A stretch of 64,000 bases of DNA from the NCBI RefSeq assembly GCF_002749615.1, contig NZ_CP024201.1, forward strand, positions 496,001 through 560,000, given 5' to 3'. The number at the start of each line of letters is the position of its first letter. Within the stretch, counting starts at the first letter, position 1. The translations under genes were made by a program, and so were the position numbers. The notes below the pieces were generated by a model that was not told the origin of the DNA, searched no databases, and saw only the letters and a program-made list of their open reading frames with translations. Below are positions 1-7,474 of this stretch, in pieces. Source of the DNA: Caulobacter mirabilis (lineage in GTDB: Bacteria > Pseudomonadota > Alphaproteobacteria > Caulobacterales > Caulobacteraceae).

Positions 1-1
1 G

Positions 2-421
2 TCAGCGACGACGCGCGCGGGCGCGAAAGGCGTCGATCCCGCCCCAGGCCAGCGCCAGCAGCAGGGCGTAGCTCCACACGGTGTAGGCCGTGATGTAGGC
101 GCGGACGTCGATCCTGAGGTCCACGATGACCGCCACATGGGTGGCCGCGGTCAGCAGCTGGAACGCGGCCACCCACATCAGCCAGGCCTGCCGGAACCAG
201 AGCGCCAGCCCGACGAAGACCACGGCGATCGCGATGTCGAGCGCGAAGACCCAGTACAGCGGGCCGGTGTTCGCCCGATCCTGAAGCGCCGCCGAGCCGA
301 TCCAGGCGGCGGCGACGATCAACGCGGTGATCACCTGGGCGCGACCGCGGGAGGCGAGAGCGAGGATGCAGGCCGCCGCCATCGCGGCGGCGCCGATCTG
401 GCCGAACAGGGTCGTAAACAA
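2..421 (-). CDS. Small four-helix membrane protein (cassette copy 1)
   Basis: A 139-residue hydrophobic protein with about four predicted membrane segments and a basic tail (RARARRR). I do not recognise a named family. It appears distantly related to the membrane protein at 47181-47609: both are about 140 residues, have four helices, share an F-x-x-LA stretch followed by a Trp-containing helix and a conserved His before IV, and both follow a paralogous helical protein gene. The start is a TTG preceded by GGAGG at 8 bases spacing. That ribosome site lies in the loop of a hairpin. The reading frame is complete, with the stop at 2-4. Confidence 0.7.
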   Translation of the reverse strand: MFTTLFGQIGAAAMAAACILALASRGRAQVITALIVAAAWIGSAALQDRANTGPLYWVFALDIAIAVVFVGLALWFRQAWLMWVAAFQLLTAATHVAVIVDLRIDVRAYITAYTVWSYALLLALAWGGIDAFRARARRR

Positions 422-451
422 GGCCGGAGCCTCCAGGAGGAAACTCCGGCC
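422..451 (-). promoter_or_regulatory. Hairpin around the RBS of the membrane gene
   Basis: On the minus strand, GGCCGGAG and CTCCGGCC form perfect 8-base arms around a 14-base loop that contains CCTCC and the GGAGG ribosome site. The TTG start follows the 3' arm directly. The fold could limit translation of the membrane gene, which is inference. Confidence 0.45.
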
Positions 452-484
452 ACTTAGAAAGGAAGTTTGGCGGTTCGGTAAAGG

Positions 485-835
485 TCAGGCCGCGCGAATG
501 TGACGGGCCGCGCCTTGGACCGGCAGCCGGGGGGTGTCTTCGGCGGGTTTGTCGAGGCCTCCGAGGGCCACGGCGCCGAGGCCGATCTGGTGCTGGACGT
601 CTGACAGCTCGCGATGGGTTTCGACGATGCCGCGGCGGGCCTCGGCGAGGGCGGCGATGGTCTGGCTGGTCCGGTCGATCGCGTTCTGACCGATCACGGC
701 GGAGATATGGGCGTCGATCCGGGCGTTGGGCAGCATCGCCGTCAGGGTGGCGACAGCCGCGAGCGCGCCGTCGATGGCCGCTTCGGCGGCGAAGAGCTGG
801 TCGGCCACCTGATGGGCGACGATCTTGCGTTTCAT
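485..835 (-). CDS. Helical protein, cassette copy 1 (paralogue of 47672-48019)
   Basis: A 116-residue soluble, Ala-rich and probably all-helical protein of unknown function. It is clearly paralogous to the 115-residue protein at 47672-48019. Shared blocks are VA..L.A.EAA.D near the N-terminus, SAV.G, IAAL.EAR, then H..L..V...IG and a closing LG.LDKPA. The ATG has a strong GGAGGG site upstream. The membrane protein gene follows 63 bases downstream on the same strand, so the two are probably co-transcribed. A phasin-like or coiled-coil scaffold role is possible, but nothing in the sequence proves it. Confidence 0.75.
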   Translation of the reverse strand: MKRKIVAHQVADQLFAAEAAIDGALAAVATLTAMLPNARIDAHISAVIGQNAIDRTSQTIAALAEARRGIVETHRELSDVQHQIGLGAVALGGLDKPAEDTPRLPVQGAARHIRAA

Positions 836-903
836 GACAATATCCCTCCGTCCGCGCGGCAGGGCCGCGCGCTATGTCGTTTGAAGTTTGATGATGTGTG
901 CAG

Positions 904-921
904 GAGGGGCTGAGGCCCCTC
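904..921 (-). terminator. Hairpin after the HTH/TM gene
   Basis: GAGGGGC and GCCCCTC arms around a 4-base loop, immediately after the stop at 928-930. There is no clear T-run, so termination efficiency is uncertain. Confidence 0.4.
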
Positions 922-927
922 TTCTGG

Positions 928-1677
928 TTATTTCCAGCCGCGCATGGATTGCTGGACGGCGTAGGCGAACTGATGGCTCGCCACGACGACCGTGCTCAGC
1001 AACAGAGCTGCCAGCGCGGCGGCGCCCACGATGAGCGCCAGTCGTCGCAGCGGCGTCAGGTCATGGAGGAGCCCTCCTCCCGACCGCCCCGGAACGACTC
1101 GTCCGCGATCACCCATGCGATGCAGAGGATCTCCTTGAGGACGTGCCCCGAAGGCAGATAGCGCGCCTGTTTCCGGGTCGCGGAAACCAGTGTCTCCACC
1201 ATGTCCTGCTGGTGCCGGCTCGCCGCCAGGTCCCGCAGCGCGTCCTCCAGCTGGTTCCAGCTCCAGACCGGCATGTCGGCCGCGGGATTCCAGAGCTGTA
1301 CGCTGGTCGCCGCCGTCAGCGGCATATCGATATCGTCCATCGTCGTCTCCGCGTCTCGATGACGTGGAGGCTGGGGGCGTGTCGGGGATCGAGGCTAGCC
1401 CTTCCGATCCACCCCCTAAATCGTTGAGGGGGGTGAGGCCGCTCTCATAGGCGACCAGCAGCAGGGCCGCGTCGCGCCGGGTGGGCACGCCGAGGCGGCG
1501 GCGCGCCTCGTTCAGGTGGCCGTCGACGGTGTGTTGCGAGATCCGGAGGCGTCGGCCGATTTCCTTGGAGTGCAGATGATCGGCGACCAAGCGCAGGCAT
1601 TCACGCTCCCGTGGCGTGAGCTTCTCGATGATCGTTGGATCCTGCGATGCCCCCATGGCGACGAGGTAAATCCCCAT
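928..1677 (-). CDS. LuxR-type HTH protein with C-terminal membrane anchor
   Basis: An open frame of 249 residues. Residues about 17-75 form a GerE/LuxR-type HTH (LTPRERECLRLVADH, then SKEIGRRLRISQHTVDGHL). After a long Gly/Arg-rich linker, the last 45 residues hold one hydrophobic helix (RLALIVGAAALAALLLSTVV). HTH-linker-single-TM proteins occur in Caulobacterales and Sphingomonadales. There is no receiver domain, so it would be a membrane-tethered regulator. Codon use in the linker looks non-coding in this frame, because a second frame (1056-1340) carries the coding signal there. Either the linker is overprinted, or the HTH part and the TM part are separate genes or are joined through frameshifts. 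Confidence 0.6.
   Translation of the reverse strand: MGIYLVAMGASQDPTIIEKLTPRERECLRLVADHLHSKEIGRRLRISQHTVDGHLNEARRRLGVPTRRDAALLLVAYESGLTPLNDLGGGSEGLASIPDTPPASTSSRRGDDDGRYRYAADGGDQRTALESRGRHAGLELEPAGGRAAGPGGEPAPAGHGGDTGFRDPETGALSAFGARPQGDPLHRMGDRGRVVPGRSGGGLLHDLTPLRRLALIVGAAALAALLLSTVVVASHQFAYAVQQSMRGWK
1056..1340 (-). CDS. Nested 94-residue protein of unknown function
   Basis: This frame lies wholly inside the HTH/TM frame on the same strand. It has strong third-position GC, an ordinary amino acid mix (LWNPAADMPVWSWNQL, then an amphipathic stretch ending in CIAWVIADES) and a GGAGA ribosome site 6 bases before its ATG. An in-frame TAG upstream shows it is not a simple continuation of an earlier frame. 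I do not recognise the family. It ends just before the TM-coding segment of the enclosing frame. It may be an independent gene or the middle of a frameshifted gene. Confidence 0.6.
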   Translation of the reverse strand: MDDIDMPLTAATSVQLWNPAADMPVWSWNQLEDALRDLAASRHQQDMVETLVSATRKQARYLPSGHVLKEILCIAWVIADESFRGGREEGSSMT

Positions 1678-1734
1678 TAGTCCTTTCGTCCACAGAATAT
1701 CACGTCGGCCGGCCGAGCGGGGGCGAAGGAACGC

Positions 1735-2232
1735 TCAGTCGATCTGCCGGTGGAAGGCGACCATGGAGGCGATCGGCGCGCCGAACAGAGACAGGCGCAC
1801 GGACTTCATCGCCACGTCCGGGGCGAGCAGGGTGAATCGCGTCACGAACCGGAAACGCGGCCCTTTCGGCTGCACCGGCCTCAGGAACGACAAGACGTAG
1901 TCGCAGCCGTCGTAGCGCCCTTCGATGCCTGAGCCGACCAGCGCTTCGGCGGCGGCGTAGCGACCGTCCATGCCGCGTCGCATGGCCCAGCGCCATTCCT
2001 CCTGGCCGCCGTCGTCCCAGACGAACAGCTCGTCGAGATGAAGCGCCTGGTAGGCCTCGTCGAGGCGTCCTTCGGTATGGATGCGGCAGCGGCGGACGAT
2101 CTGCCCGAACGGGCCCTTGGCGACTCCCCAGCCTTCGGTCCGCCCCAAGAAGAAGCTCTCGGGGCGAAAAAGTCTCGCCGGCTCGAAAGAGTCACCGTCC
2201 ACGTGCGCCCTTTCTCCCCGCCGCCAGATCAT
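1735..2232 (-). CDS. DUF3833 family protein
   Basis: A 165-residue protein matching the DUF3833 pattern: a FFLGRTEGWGV segment near residue 28, basic R.CRIHTEG, LDELFVWDDG around residue 67, and W.W..R.G.DGRY.A. In the family these proteins are usually periplasmic lipoproteins. This one shows no signal peptide or lipobox, so it is either cytoplasmic or has a start other than the ATG at 2232. The biochemical role of the family is unknown. It stands alone between the HTH gene and the DUF6491 gene, all on the minus strand. Confidence 0.75.
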   Translation of the reverse strand: MIWRRGERAHVDGDSFEPARLFRPESFFLGRTEGWGVAKGPFGQIVRRCRIHTEGRLDEAYQALHLDELFVWDDGGQEEWRWAMRRGMDGRYAAAEALVGSGIEGRYDGCDYVLSFLRPVQPKGPRFRFVTRFTLLAPDVAMKSVRLSLFGAPIASMVAFHRQID

Positions 2233-2355
2233 CGTGATCCTAGCGGACGGCTCCCGACGCCGTCACCACAGTCGTCCGGCGCGTAATGTCGCGGTGATCC
2301 GCAGCGTTCCCGTATGAGGGGTGCGGCATTGTGTCCGCACCCCCTGTCGCGCGAG

Positions 2356-2784
2356 CTACCCGCCGGACTTCTTGGTCTTGCGGGCGGCTTTCATGGCGGC
2401 CACCTCATCGGGCGTCAGCTTGGTCAATTTGGTGACCTTGCACCGCTGGGGCCCCATCGCCGACCGGACCAGCAGGTCGACATCCAGCCCATCGCAGATG
2501 CTCGTGCCGCCGCCACGGGTCTCGATCCCGATGCTCAGCGCGCTGTCCAGATCCAGGCAGCGGCTGAACAACTCGGCTTTGTAGACGTCCTTCGCGCCGA
2601 CGTAGAGATAGGCGGTCTTCTCGTCGCGGTCGGCGCTCCAGCCGTTCACCTGGCTGGCGAAAAAGCAGGATCGCTGCGGCTTGGCGGCGGCCGGAGTCTG
2701 GCTCGTCGGCGTCTGGAACGCAAAGGCCGCGCCGGCCGTGAGGGCCAGGGCGCCGACCACGGACGATACGATGATGGTCTTCAT
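2356..2784 (-). CDS. DUF6491 family secreted protein
   Basis: A 142-residue protein with a clear Sec signal peptide (hydrophobic core ending in AGAAFA at about residue 22). The mature part resembles DUF6491: a CFFASQVNGWSA start, a YLYVGAKDVYKAELF stretch and two further Cys (C in SRCLDL, C in SICDG) plus QRCKV near the end, which could form disulfides. The C-terminal tail is Lys-rich (KAARKTKK). Function is unknown; the location is predicted to be periplasmic. An AGGAGACCCC ribosome site precedes the ATG. Confidence 0.75.
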   Translation of the reverse strand: MKTIIVSSVVGALALTAGAAFAFQTPTSQTPAAAKPQRSCFFASQVNGWSADRDEKTAYLYVGAKDVYKAELFSRCLDLDSALSIGIETRGGGTSICDGLDVDLLVRSAMGPQRCKVTKLTKLTPDEVAAMKAARKTKKSGG

Positions 2785-2843
2785 GCTTGGGGTCTCCTGA
2801 AGCGAGGGCCCCGTCCCGGGCGCACCATAGCGCGAAGGCTTGG

Positions 2844-4640
2844 TCAGGACGAGGTCTTGCGACGGGCGCGCCGCGCGAAACGGACCGGGTCGATCAGGCT
2901 TCCGAGCGGTTCCGGAAGCGGCGAGGGATGGCCCAGGGCCAGCGCGACCAGGTGCTCGGCCAGCAGCGGGGCGAGGCAGAAGCCGCGGGAGCCGAGGCCA
3001 GCGAGGACAAAGGCGTTGTCGGCGAGCCGGCCGGCCAGCGGCAGGCGGTCGGCCGTCGCCGCGCGAACCGAGGCGCGCCCTTGCAGGGCGTGAGCGTCGA
3101 GGCGACCGGCGAGGTCGGGCAGCAGGGTCGCCAGCTGGGCCAGGTTGCGCTGGTGGTCGGCGGGGTCGAGGGTCTCGTCGTCACGGTCGCGATCGTGCGT
3201 TGCGCCGAACAGCAGGCCGTCGCGGGTCGGCGCGGCGTAGCCGCCGAAGCTGATCGCCTGGCCGAGCCGCGCTTCGGTGGTCCAGCTGGCCTGGCCGCGG
3301 ATGGGCTGCAGCGGCGGCCCATCCAGCAGCGTTGTCGACCTATGGCCGGCGGCGAGACAGACGATGTCGACTTCGGCCAGCAGGGCGTCGTCGGCGCTCC
3401 GGAGGCGCCATCCGGCCCCGATGGACTCAAGACGCGCGACGCTCTCCCGCCGGACCGTTCCGGCCCAGGCCGCGAGCAGGGGCGCCGGCTCGATCACCAG
3501 GCCGTCCTTGAACAGGACGCCGCCTGGGAGCCCGGGAGCATCCGCCAACGCGGCGGTTTCGGCCTGATCCAGGGGGACGACAGACCCCGGCGCGAACAGA
3601 TCGCTGTCGGCCACGGTTCGGAAGCGCGCGCCGTCCCGATCGGTCCGCTCGAGCAGCAGCGTGTGTTCGGAGATCACGACGTCGGGCGTCGCGCGATACA
3701 GATCGGCGGAGCGGGCCTGCGCCTGGGCGTAGAGGGCGGCGACGGGGCCGAGGCTGGCGTCGACCCGCGGCGAGACCAGGGCCGCCGGATTGCCCGACGC
3801 GCCGCCGCCCGCGCCGCGCGGGTCGAAGACCTCGACGGCGGCTCCGGCCAGCCGGAAGGCGCGCGCCAGGCTGGCGCCGGCGATGCCTGCGCCGATCACG
3901 GCGACGCGGCGGCGAGGCGGAACCGGCGCCGGGCCGCCGGGCATCGAGGCCTCCAGCCGCTCCCGCTTGCGGCCGAAGCCGGGGCGTTTCTCCACGGCGA
4001 AGCCGGCGGCCTGCAGGCCTCGCCGCACCGCGCCCGCGACGGTGAAGGTGGCGACGCGGGCGCCGGGCGCGCTGCGGGCGGCGACGAGGTCGAGAACCTC
4101 CTGCCGCCACATCGCCGGATTGGAGGCCGGCGCGAAGCCGTCCAGGAACCAGGCGTCGGCGCGACCTTGCCACTGCGTCAGCGCCTCGGCCGCGTCCATG
4201 ACTGCCAGGTCGATCACCGCGTCCAGGTTCGGCAGGTCCAGGCGGTGAAAGCCCCGCGCGCGGCGCGGCCAGGCGGCGAGCAGCGGGGCGGCGACCGGCT
4301 CAAGCTCCGGCCAGCGGGCCAGCGCGCGGGCGGCGTCATCGACCGCCAGCGGGTGCCGCTCCACGCTGAAGACATGCAGCCGGCCGCCCGGCGGCCGTTC
4401 CCGGCGCCAGAGGTCCAGCAGCGCCGCGATGTTCAGGCCCGTGCCGAAGCCCAGCTCCCCGATCACGAACCGCTCGCGATCCCGCCAGGCGTGGGGCAGG
4501 TCGGCGCCCGCGAGGAACACCGCCCGGGTCTCGGCCAGGCCGTCGTCGGACGAGAAGTAGACGTCGCCGTACAGACCCGACCGGGGCAGGCCGTCTTCGC
4601 CCCAGGTGAGGGCCGGATCGATCGGAGGGGCAGCGGTCAT
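2844..4640 (-). CDS. mnmC: Bifunctional tRNA U34 modification enzyme MnmC
   Basis: A 598-residue two-domain enzyme. The N-terminal half is a SAM-dependent MnmD methyltransferase (GELGFGTGLN at 61-70, then DAWFLDGFAPASNP about residue 165). The C-terminal half is a FAD-dependent oxidoreductase (VAVIGAGIAGASLA about residue 246, CLAAGHRS and a terminal GLGSRGFCLAPLLAE). It converts cmnm5(s2)U34 through nm5 to mnm5(s2)U34 in tRNA wobble positions. Length is usual for the fused form. It is a single gene, not in an operon with other tRNA enzymes here. Confidence 0.95.
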   Translation of the reverse strand: MTAAPPIDPALTWGEDGLPRSGLYGDVYFSSDDGLAETRAVFLAGADLPHAWRDRERFVIGELGFGTGLNIAALLDLWRRERPPGGRLHVFSVERHPLAVDDAARALARWPELEPVAAPLLAAWPRRARGFHRLDLPNLDAVIDLAVMDAAEALTQWQGRADAWFLDGFAPASNPAMWRQEVLDLVAARSAPGARVATFTVAGAVRRGLQAAGFAVEKRPGFGRKRERLEASMPGGPAPVPPRRRVAVIGAGIAGASLARAFRLAGAAVEVFDPRGAGGGASGNPAALVSPRVDASLGPVAALYAQAQARSADLYRATPDVVISEHTLLLERTDRDGARFRTVADSDLFAPGSVVPLDQAETAALADAPGLPGGVLFKDGLVIEPAPLLAAWAGTVRRESVARLESIGAGWRLRSADDALLAEVDIVCLAAGHRSTTLLDGPPLQPIRGQASWTTEARLGQAISFGGYAAPTRDGLLFGATHDRDRDDETLDPADHQRNLAQLATLLPDLAGRLDAHALQGRASVRAATADRLPLAGRLADNAFVLAGLGSRGFCLAPLLAEHLVALALGHPSPLPEPLGSLIDPVRFARRARRKTSS

Positions 4641-4670
4641 CGTCTAGGGAAGAGGGGGCTACGCAACAGA

Positions 4671-4697
4671 AAAGGGCCGCTCTTTCGAGCGGCCCTT
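4671..4697 (-). terminator. Intrinsic terminator of the Ala-rich lipoprotein gene
   Basis: On the minus strand GGGCCGCTC-GAAA-GAGCGGCCC forms a 9-bp stem and is followed by TTTTCTGTT. It lies 28 bases after the stop at 4725. Confidence 0.8.
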
Positions 4698-4724
4698 CCC
4701 ATAACGCTTTGCGCGTCGAAGCGC

Positions 4725-5030
4725 TTACTTCTTCTCGGGCTCGGCGGCCGGAGCAGCCGGGGCGGCCGGAGCCGAAGCAGCGGCGGCGGCGTCAGCCGGA
4801 GCAGCGGCGGCGGCGTCGGCGGCGGCGCCGGCGGCCGTGGTGGCGGCGGCGGCGGCGTCGGTCGCGGCGGTCGCAGCCGTGTCGGCGGCGGCGGTGGCGT
4901 CGGTCGCGGCGGCGGCGGCCGTGTCGGCGGCGTCAGCGGCCTTTTCGGCCGGCTTGCCGCAGGCGGCGACGGACAGAGCGGCGACGGCGGCGCCGGCGAC
5001 GAGCAGCTTGCGGAGCATATCGGAGGTCAT
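4725..5030 (-). CDS. Alanine-rich small lipoprotein
   Basis: A 101-residue protein starting at MTSDMLRKLL. It has a signal peptide ending in a lipobox (LSVAAC), so the Cys near residue 23 is probably lipidated. The mature part is a low-complexity repeat of Ala with Asp, Thr and Pro (AADTAAAAATDA-like units), ending EPEKK. The start at 5030 is chosen because the signal peptide begins there and AGGGGAC lies upstream; a longer frame exists but reads through the promoter region. The function is unknown; a wall- or envelope-spanning helix is possible. It is followed by a strong terminator. Confidence 0.75.
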   Translation of the reverse strand: MTSDMLRKLLVAGAAVAALSVAACGKPAEKAADAADTAAAAATDATAAADTAATAATDAAAAATTAAGAAADAAAAAPADAAAAASAPAAPAAPAAEPEKK

Positions 5031-5163
5031 GGCAAAGTCCCCTGTGAGGAATTTTGGAGCGCCCCACGGGGGAGCGCAGTAAGGGACTATGCAGCGATAT
5101 GACGCGCGCGCAAGCGCAGACTTCACGCCGGTGTGATCACATTTTTCGCTCGACGAACGTCGG

Positions 5164-6033
5164 TCAGGCTTCGTTCGGTATGTTGGCAAGGGCTTCTTCG
5201 AGTTCGAGGAAGCTGGGCTGTGAGCCGGACGGGACGCTGCCGCGGCCGATCTCGACCGAAATCTGCGCCGCGTTGCCGTGCAGGTGGGCGACCAGCACCG
5301 ACTGGATGATTCGGTAGAAGGCGCCTTCCTCGTCGACGACCGCCTTGAGGCGCGCCGCCAGCGGGCCGACCAGGCCATAGGCCAGGAACACGCCCAGGAA
5401 GGTGCCGACGAGAGCGCCGCCGATCATGCCGCCGAGCACTTCCGGCGGTTCGGTGATCGAGCCCATGGTCTTGATGACCCCGAGCACGGCGGCGACGATG
5501 CCGAGGGCGGGCAGGGCGTCGGCGAGGTTCTGCAGGGCGTGGGCCGGCTCCTGCGCCTCGTGGTGGTGCTTCTCGAGCTGCTTCTCCATCGCATCCTCGA
5601 CCTGGTGGGGATCCTCCAGATTCATGGTCATCATCCGCAGCGTGTCGCAGATGAAGTCGACGGCGAAGTGGTCCTTCGTGATCTTCGGGAAGCGCGAGAA
5701 GATGCTGCTCTCGGCCGGTTTTTCGATGTGGCTTTCCAGGGCGATGACGCCCTTGGACTTCATGGTCTTGGTCAGCAGGAACAGCAGCGACAGCAGGTCG
5801 CGGTAGTCCGAGGCCTTCCACTTCGGCCCCTTGAAGGCCTTGCCCAGGCCGCTGAGCGTGCCCTTGATCACCGGCAGGGAGTTGGAGATCAGGAAGGCGG
5901 CGACGCCGGCGCCGCCGATGGCCATCATCTCATGGGGCAGGGCATGGGTGATCACCCCCATCTTCCCGCCGGAGATGATGTAGCTGCCGAACACCAGCGC
6001 GAAGAGCAGCACGATGCCGATAATCTGGAACAT
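5164..6033 (-). CDS. motA: Flagellar motor stator protein MotA
   Basis: A 289-residue MotA, the proton-channel stator subunit of the flagellar motor. It has membrane segments near residues 3-20 and 35-52, a large cytoplasmic loop, and a second pair around residues 170-220 (LPALGIVAAVLGVIKTMG, then MIGGALVGTFLGVFLAYGLVGPLA). The loop bears the conserved charged helix used to contact FliG. No motB lies beside it; the two genes are also unlinked in Caulobacter. The length fits the alphaproteobacterial form. TTAA-containing sequence lies 40-50 bases upstream, but no full CtrA box is evident. Confidence 0.95.
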   Translation of the reverse strand: MFQIIGIVLLFALVFGSYIISGGKMGVITHALPHEMMAIGGAGVAAFLISNSLPVIKGTLSGLGKAFKGPKWKASDYRDLLSLLFLLTKTMKSKGVIALESHIEKPAESSIFSRFPKITKDHFAVDFICDTLRMMTMNLEDPHQVEDAMEKQLEKHHHEAQEPAHALQNLADALPALGIVAAVLGVIKTMGSITEPPEVLGGMIGGALVGTFLGVFLAYGLVGPLAARLKAVVDEEGAFYRIIQSVLVAHLHGNAAQISVEIGRGSVPSGSQPSFLELEEALANIPNEA

Positions 6034-6172
6034 GAGTGGGTCGCCGCCCCGCGAATTCGATCGGGCCCAACATGGCCGTTAATGCTTAATGCGGCGTGTG
6101 CGCTGTCGCTGTGTGATCATTGATCGCCGAAGCCCGTTGCGCTCGGGAATCAGCGCGCCTAACAGTGCTTAG

Positions 6173-7474
6173 ATGATGAAGGATGGAGACGCCGCCTCGA
6201 AGCCTGCCCTGGCCCCGCGGTCGTTCGCGATCCTGTTCGCGGTTTCGGTGGTGGTGGCGATCGGCAACACCGGGCTGATGTCCATCCTGCCGGCCATCGG
6301 CCGGAGCATCAGTGTTCCGGACGCCTTCATGGCGGCCATCTTTTCCCTCTCCGCGCTGTTGTGGGCGATCATGTCGCCGATCTGGGCGCGGGAATCCGAC
6401 AAGCGCGGCCGCAAGCCGCTGATCATGCTGGGCCTTGGCGGCTTCGCGGTCTCGATGCTGTGCTGCGGCCTGGTGGTCAGCGCCGGCCTGAACCATCTGG
6501 CGCCCTGGTACGTGATCTTCCTGGTCTTCCTGCTGGCGCGGGCGCTGTTCGGCCTGATCGGCTCTTCGTCCAACCCGGCGACCCAGGCCTACGTCGCCGA
6601 ACGCACCAGCCGCGCCGAACGCACCCAGCAGATGGCCGCCCTGGCCGGCGCCTTCGGTCTGGGCACGGTGATCGGACCCTTCGTGGCGCCGCTGTTCAAC
6701 CTGCCGATCGTCAGCCTGGCCGGGCCGCTCTACGCCTTCTCGCTCCTGGCGGTCGGCATGCTGATCGTGGTCTGGAAGGGCCTGCCGGAAGAGCCGGTCG
6801 CGCGCGAGACCCGACGTATCGCCAGCGCGGGGCTGTGGAAGGATCCGCGGCTGCTGCCGTTCCTGATCTACGGCTTCCTGGTCGCCACCTGCCAGACGGC
6901 CCAGGGCTACACCCTGGGCTTCATGATCATCGACAAGCTCAAGGTCAGCCCGATCGAGGCCCTGGGCTACATCTCGGTCGCCATGGCGGCGGGCGCGATG
7001 GCCGGGCTGCTGGCCCAGTGGGGCCTGATCCGCATGTTCAACATGGGGCCGAAGGTGCTGCTGCGTTGGGGCGTGGCCCTGGCCTGCCTGGGCAACCTGA
7101 TGACCGCCTTCGCGCCGGACTACTGGACCGTCGTGGCCGGCTTCGCGATCGCCGCCCTGGGCTACGGCTTCGCCCGGCCAGGCTTCACCGCCGGCGCGTC
7201 GCTGACGGTCAACATGCACGAGCAGGCCCAGGCCGCCGCGGCCATCGCGGCGGTGAACGGGCTGAACGTGATCATCGCGCCGCTGTTCGTGGCTCTCTAC
7301 GAGGCGGTGTCCTGGGCGCCGTTCCTGCTCAACGCGACGATCCTCGCCGGGCTGATGGTCTACGCTTTCAAGAACCGGGTCCTGCGCGAGGCCGGCGAGA
7401 AGGTGTCCGACAGCGAAGCCGAGGACGAGTCGACCTTGGCCCTGCTCGAGCGCCGGGACGAAGGCGGAGGCTAG
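6173..7474 (+). CDS. MFS transporter
   Basis: A 433-residue protein with about 12 membrane segments and the MFS motif A-like loop between helices 2 and 3 (WARESDKRGRKPLIMLG). It belongs to the drug:proton antiporter-like branch, but the substrate cannot be told from sequence. The ATG at 6173 is followed by another at 6176; either may be used. The stop overlaps by four bases the convergent stop of the lytic transglycosylase gene. No regulator lies next to it. Confidence 0.85.
   Translation: MMKDGDAASKPALAPRSFAILFAVSVVVAIGNTGLMSILPAIGRSISVPDAFMAAIFSLSALLWAIMSPIWARESDKRGRKPLIMLGLGGFAVSMLCCGLVVSAGLNHLAPWYVIFLVFLLARALFGLIGSSSNPATQAYVAERTSRAERTQQMAALAGAFGLGTVIGPFVAPLFNLPIVSLAGPLYAFSLLAVGMLIVVWKGLPEEPVARETRRIASAGLWKDPRLLPFLIYGFLVATCQTAQGYTLGFMIIDKLKVSPIEALGYISVAMAAGAMAGLLAQWGLIRMFNMGPKVLLRWGVALACLGNLMTAFAPDYWTVVAGFAIAALGYGFARPGFTAGASLTVNMHEQAQAAAAIAAVNGLNVIIAPLFVALYEAVSWAPFLLNATILAGLMVYAFKNRVLREAGEKVSDSEAEDESTLALLERRDEGGG

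Noticed and set aside
4791..4930. Microsatellite-like GCGGCGGC run as a mobile or unstable repeat
   Set aside because: It is the Ala codon run of the lipoprotein gene, not a separate repeat element.
2787..5102. Long open frame on the plus strand opposite mnmC
   Set aside because: It mirrors the strong coding frame of mnmC on the other strand and has the Gly/Arg/Ala-rich composition of antisense GC-rich DNA. No domain is visible.
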